Source of the DNA: Domibacillus robiginosus
GTDB lineage: Bacteria; Bacillota; Bacilli; Bacillales; Domibacillaceae
Direction: 5' to 3'
DNA length: 64,000 bases
NCBI RefSeq assembly: GCF_000966195.1
Contig: NZ_LAHL01000040.1
Location: forward strand, 50,152-114,151
In this document: one piece after another, positions 1 to 9,083 of the stretch
How the letters are laid out: every line of letters starts with the position of its first letter
Numbering within the stretch: position 1 is the stretch's first letter
The notes under the pieces: generated by a model
What the model was told of the DNA's origin: nothing
The model's input: only the letters and a program-made list of their open reading frames with translations
Databases searched by the model: none
Program-made: the position numbers and the translations under genes

Positions 1-820
1 CGCCTTTACGCGTTGTTGGGAAAACAAAGGCTTCTACGACATTGTACACATTTGCCAGGCCGGATTGCTTCATTAATGGATAATGAATGACGACGTCTCC
101 AATACCAAGCTCGGCGATCAGCTCTTTAAAAGCCGCTTCGTCTTTACCGGAGCCGACGGCAATAAATTTCGTGCCGTGGTCCGGCTTTTCATCTATGTAC
201 CGTTTGATCGCGTGCAGGTAATGATCCCAGCCTTTGCCGACGTCCAGGCGGCCGACGTAGCCGATGTAGCGGTAAGACGGATCTAAATCGAGCTCGGCCA
301 GCGCCTGTGCCCGCTCCTTCGGATGAAAGACATCTTTGTTGACACCACCGGACGGAAAAACGGCGATGGGTGTCTGCACGTTATATTTTTCCTGTACGAG
401 TGACTCGTAATAATGCGACGGCGTAATAATGAGCGAGGACTGCTCGAGCAGCTGCTTCACATACGGCTGGTACTTTTCCTGGGACGGCACTTCCGGTACA
501 ACGTCGCTTCCGTGCACGTTCGTCACAATACGGACCGATGGCTTTAACCGCTTTAACAAAAGGAGCGGCATCGCATTATGAGACGCGTAGTGAACATAAA
601 TGGCATCGTAGCGGCCGGACATTCCCTTGCGCACCAGATTCGCATAGTAAGAAGCGTAGCCAATCGCTTTTGCGGCCCTGGAGGTCTTTTTTTCCATTAC
701 GACACGGTCGACGTCAAAGCCGCCGTTTTTCAGGATACGCTCGGTGTTTTGCACAAATACGCCGTAGCTTGGAAACTGAGCGTTCGGATACATGTTGGCA
801 GCCAGTAAAATCCGCTTCAT
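1..820 (-). CDS. Glycosyltransferase family 4 protein, C-terminus cut by window edge
   Basis: The frame opens at ATG 818-820 and is still open at base 1, so about 273 N-terminal codons are present. The start [12 protein letters not shown] and the later segments [12 protein letters not shown] and [12 protein letters not shown] are typical of GT-B fold family 4 enzymes, which move a sugar from a nucleotide donor onto a cytoplasmic lipid- or sugar-linked acceptor. The donor and acceptor cannot be read from sequence. The start overlaps the galU stop by four bases (ATGA), so the two genes are probably translationally coupled. Neighbours suggest a role in wall polysaccharide synthesis. Confidence 0.85.
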   Translation of the reverse strand, partial: MKRILLAANMYPNAQFPSYGVFVQNTERILKNGGFDVDRVVMEKKTSRAAKAIGYASYYANLVRKGMSGRYDAIYVHYASHNAMPLLLLKRLKPSVRIVTNVHGSDVVPEVPSQEKYQPYVKQLLEQSSLIITPSHYYESLVQEKYNVQTPIAVFPSGGVNKDVFHPKERAQALAELDLDPSYRYIGYVGRLDVGKGWDHYLHAIKRYIDEKPDHGTKFIAVGSGKDEAAFKELIAELGIGDVVIHYPLMKQSGLANVYNVVEAFVFPTTRKG

Positions 821-1695
821 TTTCGGTACTCCCGCAGTTTTTCTTCCATATAATCAAGCAGCCCTTCACGAAGATCGGGACGCTGAAGAGCAAATTCAAT
901 CGTCGTTTCCACAAAGCCCTGCTTTTCACCGACATCATAGCGGTTCCCGTCAATTTCGTAGCCGTATACAGACTGAATCGTATTCAGCTTTTCAATGGCG
1001 TCCGTCAGCTGGATCTCTCCGCCCGCACCGATTTCAAGCTCGCTCAAGTAATTGAAGATTTCCGGCGTAAACACGTAGCGGCCGATGATCGCCATATTCG
1101 ATGGCGCTGTGCCCTGCTTCGGTTTTTCCACAAATTTGTTTACTTTGTAGCGGCGACCGGCCTGCTCTGACGGGTCGATAATGCCGTAGCGATGTGTTTC
1201 AGACGATGGTACTTCCATCACACCGATCACGGATGAGCCGGTTTCTTCGTACTGCTCGATCATTTGTCCGAGACATGGTTTGTCCGCCTGCACGATATCA
1301 TCGCCCAGAAGCACAGCAAACGGCTCGTCACCGATAAATTTGCGCGCTGTCCAGACCGCATGGCCAAGACCGAGCGGCGCTTTTTGGCGAATGTAGTGAA
1401 TATCGACTTTCCCGGAGTTTTTCACTTCCTGCAGCAGCTCAAACTTTTGCTTTTCCTCAAGCGTGTGTTCCAAAAGCGGTGCAGAATCAAAATGATCCTC
1501 GATGGCACGCTTGTCTTTGCCCGTTACGATAATAATATCTTCGATGCCGGATGCGACTGCTTCATCCACGATATACTGAATCGTCGGCTTGTCCACGATC
1601 GGCAGCATTTCTTTTGGCATCGCTTTTGTGGCCGGCAGAAAGCGGGTGCCGAGACCCGCTGCCGGAATAATGGCTTTACGTACTTTTTTCATCAT
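817..1695 (-). CDS. galU: UTP-glucose-1-phosphate uridylyltransferase
   Basis: The enzyme makes UDP-glucose from UTP and glucose-1-phosphate in the cytoplasm. The N-terminal nucleotidyltransferase signature is clear ([19 protein letters not shown], about residues 14-32), and the 292-residue length fits the GalU/GtaB family. Two ATG codons lie in tandem at 1690-1695 behind a GGGGGAGGG ribosome site; the second (1692) has the more usual spacing. The gene sits 12 bases after the UDP-ManNAc dehydrogenase gene and overlaps the next glycosyltransferase gene, so it is part of a polysaccharide operon. UDP-glucose may feed wall polymer or glycolipid synthesis. Confidence 0.95.
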   Translation of the reverse strand: MMKKVRKAIIPAAGLGTRFLPATKAMPKEMLPIVDKPTIQYIVDEAVASGIEDIIIVTGKDKRAIEDHFDSAPLLEHTLEEKQKFELLQEVKNSGKVDIHYIRQKAPLGLGHAVWTARKFIGDEPFAVLLGDDIVQADKPCLGQMIEQYEETGSSVIGVMEVPSSETHRYGIIDPSEQAGRRYKVNKFVEKPKQGTAPSNMAIIGRYVFTPEIFNYLSELEIGAGGEIQLTDAIEKLNTIQSVYGYEIDGNRYDVGEKQGFVETTIEFALQRPDLREGLLDYMEEKLREYRK

Positions 1696-1707
1696 GCACC
1701 CTCCCCC

Positions 1708-2979
1708 TTAGTTTTTTGAATCGCCGAGCACGTACACGTCAAAGCCAGCTGCTTCCCACGTTGCACGGTCAATGCAGTTTTTCGTATCGATGACGATTTT
1801 GTTTTTCATATTCTTAAGGGTAGTCGGGTAAATCTCTTTGAATTTATTATGGTTCGTCAGGATGAGGATCGCCGAAGCATCCTCCAGCGCTTCTTCCTGT
1901 GACTGCACCTGCTCGTCAATATTGTTTTCTTTAATATGCGGGTCATAGGCGCTTAAGTGAATCTCACGTTCACGCAGTGCTTCGATGACGTCCATAGACG
2001 GACTTTCACGCATGTCGTCAATATTGCCTTTGAACGCAAGGCCAAACACAGCGACTTTCGGATCTTTAATGCCTTTTGCATCCAAAATGCTGGCTGTCAT
2101 TTGAGCCGTGTAGCCTGGCATACCATCATTTGTCTTGCGCGCAAGGTGAATCATTTGAGCGGTTTCCGGCGCAAGCTCGACTAAAAACCACGGATCAACC
2201 GCGATGCAGTGGCCGCCAACACCAGGACCCGGCTCATGTACATTTACACGCGGGTGGTAGTTGGCAAGCTTAATGGCTTCCCAGATGTTAACGCCAAGCG
2301 TCTCTGCCAGCTTTGCCAGCTCGTTCGCAAACGCGATGTTAATATCGCGGTATGTGTTTTCCATTACTTTCACAAGCTCCGCTGTTGTCGCATCGGTTTC
2401 ATGCATTTGCCCTTTTACAAATGATTTGTACAGCTCTTTTGTCTGATGAGCCGATTCCGGCGTGTAGCCGCCGATAATCCGGTCATTCGATACAAGCTCT
2501 TCAAATACACGGCCTGGAATAACACGCTCCGGAGAGTGAGAAACAAACAATTCTGTGCCAATCTCAAGGCCTGACTTCACAAGCTCCGGCAGCATGATAT
2601 CCTGTACGGTACGCGGCGGAACCGTTGATTCCAAGATGACCAAATTACCTTTTTCAAGGTACGGTACAACAGAAGCGGTCGCCTGGCGTACGTACTCCAG
2701 GTTCGCTGTTTTGTCCGGCATAATTGGAGATGGAACGGCAATGATAAAGACGTCTGCTTTCTGCGGCTTTGTGGAAGCCGAGAACAGGCCTGCATCAATG
2801 GCTTTTTCCAGGCGTTCCTGCAAGCCGTTTTCTTCAATATGCAATTGCTTTTCGTTGATCATATTGACTGCTTTTTCATTCACATCTACGCCATAAACGG
2901 TATGGCCGTGGTTCGCAAACATAACCGCTGTCGGAAGCCCGATGTAGCCAAGGCCGACAACACAGATTGATTTTTTCAT
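1708..2979 (-). CDS. wecC: UDP-N-acetyl-D-mannosamine dehydrogenase (UDP-sugar 6-dehydrogenase family)
   Basis: A 423-residue NAD-dependent nucleotide-sugar dehydrogenase. The Rossmann motif GLGYIGLP is at residues 9-16, and the catalytic cysteine lies in GPGVGGHCIAVDPWF. The context HPRVNVHEPGPGVGG favours the WecC branch (UDP-ManNAc to UDP-ManNAcA) over UDP-glucose dehydrogenase. The likely substrate would come from MnaA, encoded 40 kb to the right. It is packed between tagA (3 bases) and galU (12 bases). Family membership is firm. Substrate is inferred from motif and context, and UDP-GlcNAc or UDP-glucose cannot be fully excluded. Confidence 0.85.
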   Translation of the reverse strand: MKKSICVVGLGYIGLPTAVMFANHGHTVYGVDVNEKAVNMINEKQLHIEENGLQERLEKAIDAGLFSASTKPQKADVFIIAVPSPIMPDKTANLEYVRQATASVVPYLEKGNLVILESTVPPRTVQDIMLPELVKSGLEIGTELFVSHSPERVIPGRVFEELVSNDRIIGGYTPESAHQTKELYKSFVKGQMHETDATTAELVKVMENTYRDINIAFANELAKLAETLGVNIWEAIKLANYHPRVNVHEPGPGVGGHCIAVDPWFLVELAPETAQMIHLARKTNDGMPGYTAQMTASILDAKGIKDPKVAVFGLAFKGNIDDMRESPSMDVIEALREREIHLSAYDPHIKENNIDEQVQSQEEALEDASAILILTNHNKFKEIYPTTLKNMKNKIVIDTKNCIDRATWEAAGFDVYVLGDSKN

Positions 2980-2982
2980 GAC

Positions 2983-3702
2983 TTATCTCCCTTTAGTTAA
3001 TAACACGCGCACTAAAAAGCGCGGTAAATTCATTTGGCGTTTGATTCGTTTCGGATCTGATCCGAGACGGTACAGCCATTCAAGCCCGGCTTTGCGGAAT
3101 GCAGCAGGTGCCCGCTTGACCATGCCGGAAAATACATCAAAGCTGCCGCCGACGCCCTGAAACACAAGGACATTCGGCAGATTCGGCATATTGCGCTGAA
3201 TCCACAGCTCCTGCTTTGGACTACCGAGCGCAACAAACAGCAGGCGCGCACCGCTTTCGTGAATGCGGCGCACCAGAGCCTGCTCATCCTTTTCATAGCC
3301 GTCCGTATACCCCGCGACGATCAGTCCCGGGTTTGTTTCTTTTATATTGCTAATCGCTTTTGTGACCACTTCTTCTTTTGCCCCGTAAAAGTAAACCGGA
3401 TGCCCTTCCTCTGCGGCAAATCGGAGCAGACGGGCCATCATGTCCACGCCTGTGACACGTGACGTGATGCGCCCTCCTTTTATTTTAGACGCCAGAAGAA
3501 TGCCGACACCGTCTGCAATCTGGAAGGTGGACGAATTGATCAGCTGCTTTACTTGATTGTTCTGGTTTGCAGTAATAACTTTTTCCGGGTTCACAGCGAT
3601 GATGGTAGATTGCTGTTCTTCGGCCATCCGCTCCTGAAGTGATGTGATAATTTGGTCATATGTTAAAGGCGAGACATCTACGCCAAGGTACGTTTCCTTC
3701 AT
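2983..3702 (-). CDS. tagA: WecG/TagA family ManNAc transferase
   Basis: Enzymes of this family add ManNAc from UDP-ManNAc to undecaprenyl-diphosphate-GlcNAc, making the linkage or repeat disaccharide of wall polymers. The 239-residue reading from ATG 3700-3702 begins MKETYLGVDVSPLTYDQI, as the family does, and contains VNPEKV, FYGAKEEVV and the late GSPKQELW motif. An open frame extends to 3900, but its translation upstream of 3702 looks non-coding. A GAGG sequence 11 bases before the ATG may be the ribosome site. TagA beside CsaB matches the pyruvylated ManNAc polymer pathway described in Paenibacillus alvei. Confidence 0.9.
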   Translation of the reverse strand: MKETYLGVDVSPLTYDQIITSLQERMAEEQQSTIIAVNPEKVITANQNNQVKQLINSSTFQIADGVGILLASKIKGGRITSRVTGVDMMARLLRFAAEEGHPVYFYGAKEEVVTKAISNIKETNPGLIVAGYTDGYEKDEQALVRRIHESGARLLFVALGSPKQELWIQRNMPNLPNVLVFQGVGGSFDVFSGMVKRAPAAFRKAGLEWLYRLGSDPKRIKRQMNLPRFLVRVLLTKGR

Positions 3703-3945
3703 TCTCTTACCAGCCTCTATTCGTATGCTTTCAATTTCCTTAGTATAGCAGATTTTCGGAAAGGGTGCATCCTGTGGAATGGACTGGTTTTTTGTCGGAT
3801 AAAGGGTATCGCTTTCTTTTGGGCCAGCGGTATAGGACTTTTCGGTTGATTTCCGATTAATCCTGCGCCGCTCCAAGAAACATTTTACTCTGCCCGCCAC
3901 AAGTGATAGAATTTTACAAGATATATTCTCGAGGAGGAAGAACCT

Positions 3946-5067
3946 TTGAAAATTGTGATTTCCGGCTTCTACGGCCTTGGCAACACCGGCGATGAAGCGA
4001 TTTTAAAGTCGATTGTCGATAACCTGCGCACAGAGCTCGACAATCCTGATATTACGGTGTTTTCCCTATCACCAGACAAAACGTCGAAAGAACATAACGT
4101 TAAGTCGTTTTACCGCGGCTGGCGCCATGACAATAAAGAAAAAGTAAAAGCGCTCCGAAAAGCTGACCTGCTGATTTCAGGCGGCGGCGGTCTGCTTCAG
4201 GATTCGTATCCGACGAAGTTTTTATTCGGCCCGCTTCCTTATTATTTACTTATTGTCTTTTTGGCTAAACTTTGCGGGGCAAAAGTGATGTTTTTCTCCC
4301 AGGGGATTGGACCGGTTACCTCAACATGGGGCAAAATTTTAATGAAGGTATTTGCCAACATGGCCGACTTTGTCACTGTTCGCGACCAGTATTCAAAGGA
4401 TTACCTTCATTCATTAGGTGTTAATCGCCCGGAATCTGTTGTAACAGCCGATATCGTGTTTGCGTTTCAATCGAAGCAGGAAGACATTGCCTACAATACG
4501 CTTCCATTAAAAGGCGATGAGAAAATTGTAGCCGTAACCGTGCGTCCCTGGTTTAACCATCCGGACTACATTGAAAAAATGGCGTATGTGCTCGATGAAT
4601 TGATTGAACGCCGCGGCGTGACACCGGTATTTGTGCCGATGGAAGGAAAATACGATGTGCCGGCTTCTGAGGATGTCATGTCTAAAATGAAGCATGCGGA
4701 CAAAACGATGATGCTTGGCTCCGATTTTTCACCGGAGGAATTTTTAAACTTTATCCGCCGTTCGGATTTAACGTTCGGCCTGCGTTTGCACGCGCTCATT
4801 TTCGCTGCCCTGTCAAACGTGCCGCACCTTGGCCTTAGCTATGATAAAAAAGTGGAAAGCTTCCTGAAGCGTTCCGGCATGTGGGACTATTCGTTCCGCC
4901 TCGGTGAAATTGATCAGGAAAAAATGCTTGAAAACGCGCTGTATCTGCTTGACCATAAGAAAGAGGCACAGGCAGTGATCGAACCAAACGTAGCCGAGCT
5001 TCGCCGCGAAGCGCTACGGAATTTGGATTTATTAAAAGAAAAGTTCGGCTCTAAAAGGAGATCATAA
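3946..5067 (+). CDS. csaB: Polysaccharide pyruvyl transferase, CsaB type
   Basis: CsaB adds a ketal pyruvate to ManNAc in secondary cell wall polymer. This modification is what SLH domains bind. The 373-residue protein has the family start (GFYGLGNTGDEAIL), the GGGGLLQD segment near residue 77 and the late RLHALIFAALSNVP motif. Translation starts at TTG 3946 after a strong GAGGAGG site. It is divergent from tagA and heads a two-gene plus-strand unit with a glycosyltransferase gene. Four SLH-protein genes 8-16 kb downstream support the CsaB role. Function is family knowledge plus context; the acceptor sugar is not readable. Confidence 0.9.
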   Translation: MKIVISGFYGLGNTGDEAILKSIVDNLRTELDNPDITVFSLSPDKTSKEHNVKSFYRGWRHDNKEKVKALRKADLLISGGGGLLQDSYPTKFLFGPLPYYLLIVFLAKLCGAKVMFFSQGIGPVTSTWGKILMKVFANMADFVTVRDQYSKDYLHSLGVNRPESVVTADIVFAFQSKQEDIAYNTLPLKGDEKIVAVTVRPWFNHPDYIEKMAYVLDELIERRGVTPVFVPMEGKYDVPASEDVMSKMKHADKTMMLGSDFSPEEFLNFIRRSDLTFGLRLHALIFAALSNVPHLGLSYDKKVESFLKRSGMWDYSFRLGEIDQEKMLENALYLLDHKKEAQAVIEPNVAELRREALRNLDLLKEKFGSKRRS

Positions 5068-5069
5068 AC

Positions 5070-6236
5070 GTGAAAATTTTACTTGCTACTTCGTATGATT
5101 ACCCGCATCTTGGCGGATTGTCGACGCATATGGCGACATTGAAAATTGGCCTGGAAGCACGCGGTCATGAAGTCGATACGCTTTCTTTCAGCGATGTGCC
5201 GAAATGGAAACGGGACTTTATCGCACGCGGCCCATCATTCCTTTTAAATAAAACATCCCTTGGCGCTGGCTACGTATGGACATTGCAGCGCCGCCAGGCT
5301 TTTTTAGAGGAAATGCTGAAAAGCCCGAATTGCCCGAAGTATGACATTGTGAATGCGCAGGATGTATTCGCAACACGCGCTTCCCTGAATGCAGGCTTCC
5401 CGACCGTGACAACGGTTCACGGCTATTTAACGTATGAAGGCATTTCAAAAGGCTCGGTGGCAGAGAGCTCGAAGCACGCGGACAAGCTGATGGAAGTCGA
5501 GCGTGAAGGCTACCGGAAAACCCGCGCGGTCATTACCGTCGATACCCGCATTAAAAATTACGTGAAAAAAGAAGCCGGCATTGATGGAACGGCGATCCGC
5601 AACTTTATCAATGTCGACGACTTCAAGCCGGATTCAGAAAACAAAGCCGCTTACCGTTCCAAGCACGGTGTGGATGCTACGGCACCTGTTTTCTTTGTAC
5701 CGCGCCGCTTAACGAAGAAAAACGGGGTTATTTATCCGATTCTTTCGTTCCCGCCGGTACTGGAGAAATATCCAAATGCCCAGCTTATTTTTGCCGGAAC
5801 AGGCGAAGCGATGGATGAAATGAAGCGTTTGATCGCTGAGCGCGGCATTGGGAATAATGTACATTTATTAGGTGCTGTTGATCATAGTGTCATTAAAGAG
5901 TACTACGCGCTGGCTGATGTGGTGCTTGTACCGAGCGTATTCTCCGCCGGTGTTGAAGAAGCCACTTCCATTTCCGCTCTTGAAGCGATGGGCTCCGGCT
6001 CACCACTTATTGCCTGCGCAGTCGGCGGCTTAAAAGAAATCGTGGATCACGGTGTAGATGGACTTTTAGTTGAAGAGAAAAATGTTGAAGAATTGTCTGA
6101 AGCCATGATCGAATTGCTCGATCATCCGGAAAAAGGTGCCCAGTACGCCGCGGCTGCCCGGAAAAAAATCGAGGACGAATATTCGCATACGGCTGCTGCC
6201 GAGAAATATGAGTCAATTTATAAAGCTTCCCTTTAA
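5070..6236 (+). CDS. Glycosyltransferase family 4 protein
   Basis: A 388-residue GT-B glycosyltransferase. The N-terminal acceptor domain begins MKILLATSYDYPHLGGLSTH, and the C-terminal donor domain carries the EATSISALEAMGSGSPLIA block with the paired glutamates of the E-x7-E motif. It starts at GTG 5070, two bases after the csaB stop, behind AAGGAG. The gene ends inside a rho-independent terminator stem. Tight coupling to csaB argues for a role in assembling the same wall polymer. The sugar specificity is unknown. Confidence 0.9.
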   Translation: MKILLATSYDYPHLGGLSTHMATLKIGLEARGHEVDTLSFSDVPKWKRDFIARGPSFLLNKTSLGAGYVWTLQRRQAFLEEMLKSPNCPKYDIVNAQDVFATRASLNAGFPTVTTVHGYLTYEGISKGSVAESSKHADKLMEVEREGYRKTRAVITVDTRIKNYVKKEAGIDGTAIRNFINVDDFKPDSENKAAYRSKHGVDATAPVFFVPRRLTKKNGVIYPILSFPPVLEKYPNAQLIFAGTGEAMDEMKRLIAERGIGNNVHLLGAVDHSVIKEYYALADVVLVPSVFSAGVEEATSISALEAMGSGSPLIACAVGGLKEIVDHGVDGLLVEEKNVEELSEAMIELLDHPEKGAQYAAAARKKIEDEYSHTAAAEKYESIYKASL

Positions 6237-6250
6237 GGGAGGCTTTTTTT
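6223..6250 (+). terminator. Rho-independent terminator of the csaB unit
   Basis: AAGCTTCCC and GGGAGGCTT pair around a short loop and are followed by T7. The glycosyltransferase stop codon lies in the loop. Confidence 0.85.
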
Positions 6251-6272
6251 GTGTGTCGATTTAGAGGGAGCC

Positions 6273-6371
6273 TGGCGCAATTCACCTGGAAAACGGCGCA
6301 ACTTTCAACTAAATTGGCGTGTTTTGAACTTTTTAAGGATGTATTGCGCCAGTTCTCCTTCTTATTGCGCC
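6273..6371. repeat. GCGCAA repeat element, copy A
   Basis: GGCGCAA occurs twice, then GGCG, then ATTGCGCC twice, with 13-16 base spacers, so the whole can fold as an imperfect palindrome. The same arrangement, including the shared GTTTTG, ACTTTT, AAGGA and CTC segments, recurs at 7413-7556 in the same orientation. The two copies bracket the NERD gene. The rest of the gap up to 6398 holds nothing else recognisable. Confidence 0.8.
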
Positions 6372-6398
6372 GGCCACAGTCAAAATGATTTCTAAACG

Positions 6399-7334
6399 TT
6401 ACTGCTTGTCCGCATCTGGCAAAATGTGTACGTAGTTTCTTGTCGTGCCCTCAAAATCAACTCTCCACTTTTTGAGAAGCTTCTCTGTAATGGATCTTGA
6501 TTCTATTTTTAAAAAAGCCCTCAGGTCACTGTTTGTTATTTTTGGTCCGAAAAGCAGCACATATTCCTGCAAAGCAGCAAGGTGGGCGGTTTTAAAATAA
6601 GAACCACAGGACGCACAAGTCCATTTTTTGTTTATTTTTGTAACAGTGAATGTTTTACAGGCGGTGCAGCGAATGCCAGTTTGGATTTGATCGGGATGGA
6701 TGTTGAATGTTTTCAAAATACCGGGGTCATAAGGGCGGTGATGTTTTAGGAGAGCGCCACTGATTTCGTGGACTTCTTTTGCGGTCAGCAGCGGAGATCT
6801 GCCATTTATTTTCGCATCGACCAGGCTGGTTATTTCCATTGGATACACAATAAATTCCCGGTCTGCTGAGTCGGGTGGAATGATGTCTACTCTTGCATTC
6901 GGATGGCTTACCACAACCGCTGGCAAAATGGGGACAGGTTTAACCAGCCATTGTTCGAGCGCTCTTTTTTGCCGGTGCACCTGCGTAATAGGGTCACTAA
7001 AGGTTTGATTTCCCCGAATCAGCTGATTGGTGTATCGGTTGAAAATCAAGTGGCCTGTTAGATGTTTTACTTCAAAAATAAAAATAACGGATGGGGAAAC
7101 GACAACGGTGTCCATTTGAAAATGAGTCACGCCATTGGGGGATGGAAGGCGGATATCATGAAGAAGACGAAACGATTCATTTAGCTCAGATAAAAAATAA
7201 TACAACCGCTTTTCCCCTTCCATGCCTGCCATACACTTTCTTAGCTCTTCTTTCACTGAAGGGTATTGAGGAGCTGCCGGGTTCAGCCTGCTTTCCAGCA
7301 CTTCCAACTTTCGATGCCATAAAGATTTTTTCAT
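6399..7334 (-). CDS. NERD-domain protein with zinc ribbon
   Basis: A 311-residue protein. The NERD (nuclease-related) domain spans roughly residues 35-150, with the pattern EGEKR, then FQMDTVVVSPSVIFIFEVKHL, holding the D and E-x-K residues of the restriction-nuclease-like fold. Two CxxC pairs (CTAC, CASC) near residues 220-245 form a probable zinc ribbon. A GTG at 7343 is in frame but lies inside the AAAGGAG ribosome site, so ATG 7334 is chosen. No helicase or kinase domain is attached. Neighbouring repeats on both sides and its lone position suggest an accessory gene. Nuclease activity is inferred only from the domain. Confidence 0.8.
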   Translation of the reverse strand: MKKSLWHRKLEVLESRLNPAAPQYPSVKEELRKCMAGMEGEKRLYYFLSELNESFRLLHDIRLPSPNGVTHFQMDTVVVSPSVIFIFEVKHLTGHLIFNRYTNQLIRGNQTFSDPITQVHRQKRALEQWLVKPVPILPAVVVSHPNARVDIIPPDSADREFIVYPMEITSLVDAKINGRSPLLTAKEVHEISGALLKHHRPYDPGILKTFNIHPDQIQTGIRCTACKTFTVTKINKKWTCASCGSYFKTAHLAALQEYVLLFGPKITNSDLRAFLKIESRSITEKLLKKWRVDFEGTTRNYVHILPDADKQ

Positions 7335-7412
7335 TTTGCTCACTCCTTTCTATAAACAGACATTACACTTTTTTGTTGAAATTCCTGCTAAACCAAAAAG
7401 ATTTTAAAAAAA

Positions 7413-7556
7413 GCGGCGCAATTTTCAAGAAAAGTGGCGCATTTTATGGCTGGCATGGCGCGTTTTGGTACTTTTAAGGAGCTATTGCGCTAAAATCTCT
7501 CTTGATTGCGCCGTTTAACCATGTAAACGCGCCAAATATAACAAAAATTGCGCCAT
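7413..7556. repeat. GCGCAA repeat element, copy B
   Basis: Second copy of the element at 6273-6371, in the same orientation and slightly longer, with an extra GCGCC and a third TTGCGCC at its right end. Together with the promoter region of the NERD gene it fills the 7335-7580 gap. Confidence 0.8.
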
Positions 7557-7580
7557 CCCATCGACCAGCTGACCAGACAT

Positions 7581-7610
7581 AAAAAAAGACCCCGGTTCAA
7601 CGGGGTCTTT
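7581..7610 (-). terminator. Terminator of gnd
   Basis: On the minus strand AAAGACCCCG and CGGGGTCTTT pair around TTGAAC and are followed by T7, seven bases after the gnd stop. Confidence 0.9.
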
Positions 7611-7616
7611 CATGTC

Positions 7617-9032
7617 TTATTTCATCCACTCAGTGTGGAATGTTCCTTCTTTGTCAACACGCTTGTACGTGTGGGCGCCGAAGTAGTCACGCTGCGCCTG
7701 GATCAGGTTCGCAGGCAATGTTTCTGTACGGTAGCTGTCGTAGTAAGCCACAGCACTTGCGAAGGATGGAACCGGGATACCCGTTTCAATCGCAAGAGAA
7801 ACCACTTTACGAAGCGATGTTTGATAGTTTTGAACGATATCCTTGAAGTACTCGTCAAGCAGCAGGTTTGGAAGCTCTGCGTTGCGGTCGAATGCTTCTT
7901 TGATCTTCTGTAAGAATTGCGCACGGATGATGCAGCCGCCGCGGAAGATCATCGCGATGTCGCCGTAGCGAAGGTTCCATTCGTATTCTTCTGATGCAGC
8001 TTTCATTTGGGCAAAGCCCTGTGCGTAAGAGCAGATTTTGCTCATGTACAGCGCCTGGCGCACAGCTTCGATCAATTCTTTCTTTTGATCGGAATCCACT
8101 TCTTTCGGAGAAGGACCGCTCAGCTGCTTGCTTGCTTCTACGCGCTCTTCTTTCAGCGCAGAAATAAAGCGTGCAAAAACAGATTCTGTGATGATTGGAA
8201 GCGGAACGCCAAGGTCAAGCGCGTTTTGACTTGTCCATTTGCCTGTTCCTTTTTGGCCGGCTGCATCTAGAATCACATCTACAAGCGGCTTGCCTGTTTC
8301 GTCATCTTTCTTCGTGAAAATGTCCGCTGTGATTTCGATCAGGTAGCTGTCAAGCTCCCCTTTATTCCACTCGGCAAACGTGTCAGCCAGCTCTTCTGTC
8401 GACAGGCCGATTACATGCTTCAGGATAAAATATGCTTCTGAGATCAGCTGCATATCGCCGTACTCGATACCGTTGTGCACCATTTTTACATAATGGCCAG
8501 CACCGTCTGGACCGATGTATGTTGTACATGCTTCGCCGTCTACTTTTGCCGCGATTGCTTCAAAGATTGGACGAACAAGCTCAAACGCTTCACGCTGGCC
8601 GCCTGGCATGATAGAAGGTCCTTTAAGTGCTCCTTCTTCACCGCCGGATACACCTGTGCCGACAAAGTTAAAGCCAAGGCCGGCAAGCTCTTTGTTGCGG
8701 CGTACTGTGTCCTGGAAGAACGTGTTTCCGCCGTCGATGATGATATCACCTTTGTCCAAATATGGCTTCAAGGAATCAATCGTTGCATCTGTTGCGGCAC
8801 CTGCTTTGACCATCAGCAAAATTTTGCGCGGCTTTTCAAGTGAGTTCACAAATTCCTCTACGCTGTATGCGCCTTTGAAGTTTTTTCCTTTTGCTTCTTC
8901 CTGAAGGAAAGCGGTCGTTTTATCTGCAGAACGGTTAAATACCGCTACTGAGTAGCCTCTGCTTTCGATATTAAGCGCCAGGTTTTTACCCATTACGGCA
9001 AGGCCGACAACGCCGATTTGTTGTTTTGTCAT
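7617..9032 (-). CDS. gnd: 6-phosphogluconate dehydrogenase (decarboxylating)
   Basis: Catalyses oxidative decarboxylation of 6-phosphogluconate to ribulose-5-phosphate with NADP, in the pentose phosphate pathway. The NADP-binding motif [12 protein letters not shown] is at residues 8-19, followed by [11 protein letters not shown] and the active-site segment [13 protein letters not shown]. The chosen ATG at 9032 gives 471 residues, the normal length. An upstream in-frame ATG at 9044 overlaps the AAAGGA site and is less likely. It has its own terminator and sits alone between the NERD gene and a lipoprotein gene. Confidence 0.96.
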   Translation of the reverse strand: MTKQQIGVVGLAVMGKNLALNIESRGYSVAVFNRSADKTTAFLQEEAKGKNFKGAYSVEEFVNSLEKPRKILLMVKAGAATDATIDSLKPYLDKGDIIIDGGNTFFQDTVRRNKELAGLGFNFVGTGVSGGEEGALKGPSIMPGGQREAFELVRPIFEAIAAKVDGEACTTYIGPDGAGHYVKMVHNGIEYGDMQLISEAYFILKHVIGLSTEELADTFAEWNKGELDSYLIEITADIFTKKDDETGKPLVDVILDAAGQKGTGKWTSQNALDLGVPLPIITESVFARFISALKEERVEASKQLSGPSPKEVDSDQKKELIEAVRQALYMSKICSYAQGFAQMKAASEEYEWNLRYGDIAMIFRGGCIIRAQFLQKIKEAFDRNAELPNLLLDEYFKDIVQNYQTSLRKVVSLAIETGIPVPSFASAVAYYDSYRTETLPANLIQAQRDYFGAHTYKRVDKEGTFHTEWMK

Positions 9033-9083
9033 CAAGAAATCCATCCTTTCTTTTTTCCCCTTAATTAAGCATTATAGCGAAAC

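Noticed and set aside
538..1170. A 210-codon open frame on the plus strand opposite galU and the first glycosyltransferase gene
   Set aside because: Its translation is low-complexity Arg/Ser/Phe-rich sequence, it has no ribosome site and it is fully antisense to two well-recognised genes.
3703..3900. N-terminal extension of tagA
   Set aside because: The in-frame leader has no family similarity, and the accepted ATG matches the usual TagA N-terminus. The stretch is better seen as the divergent tagA/csaB promoter region.
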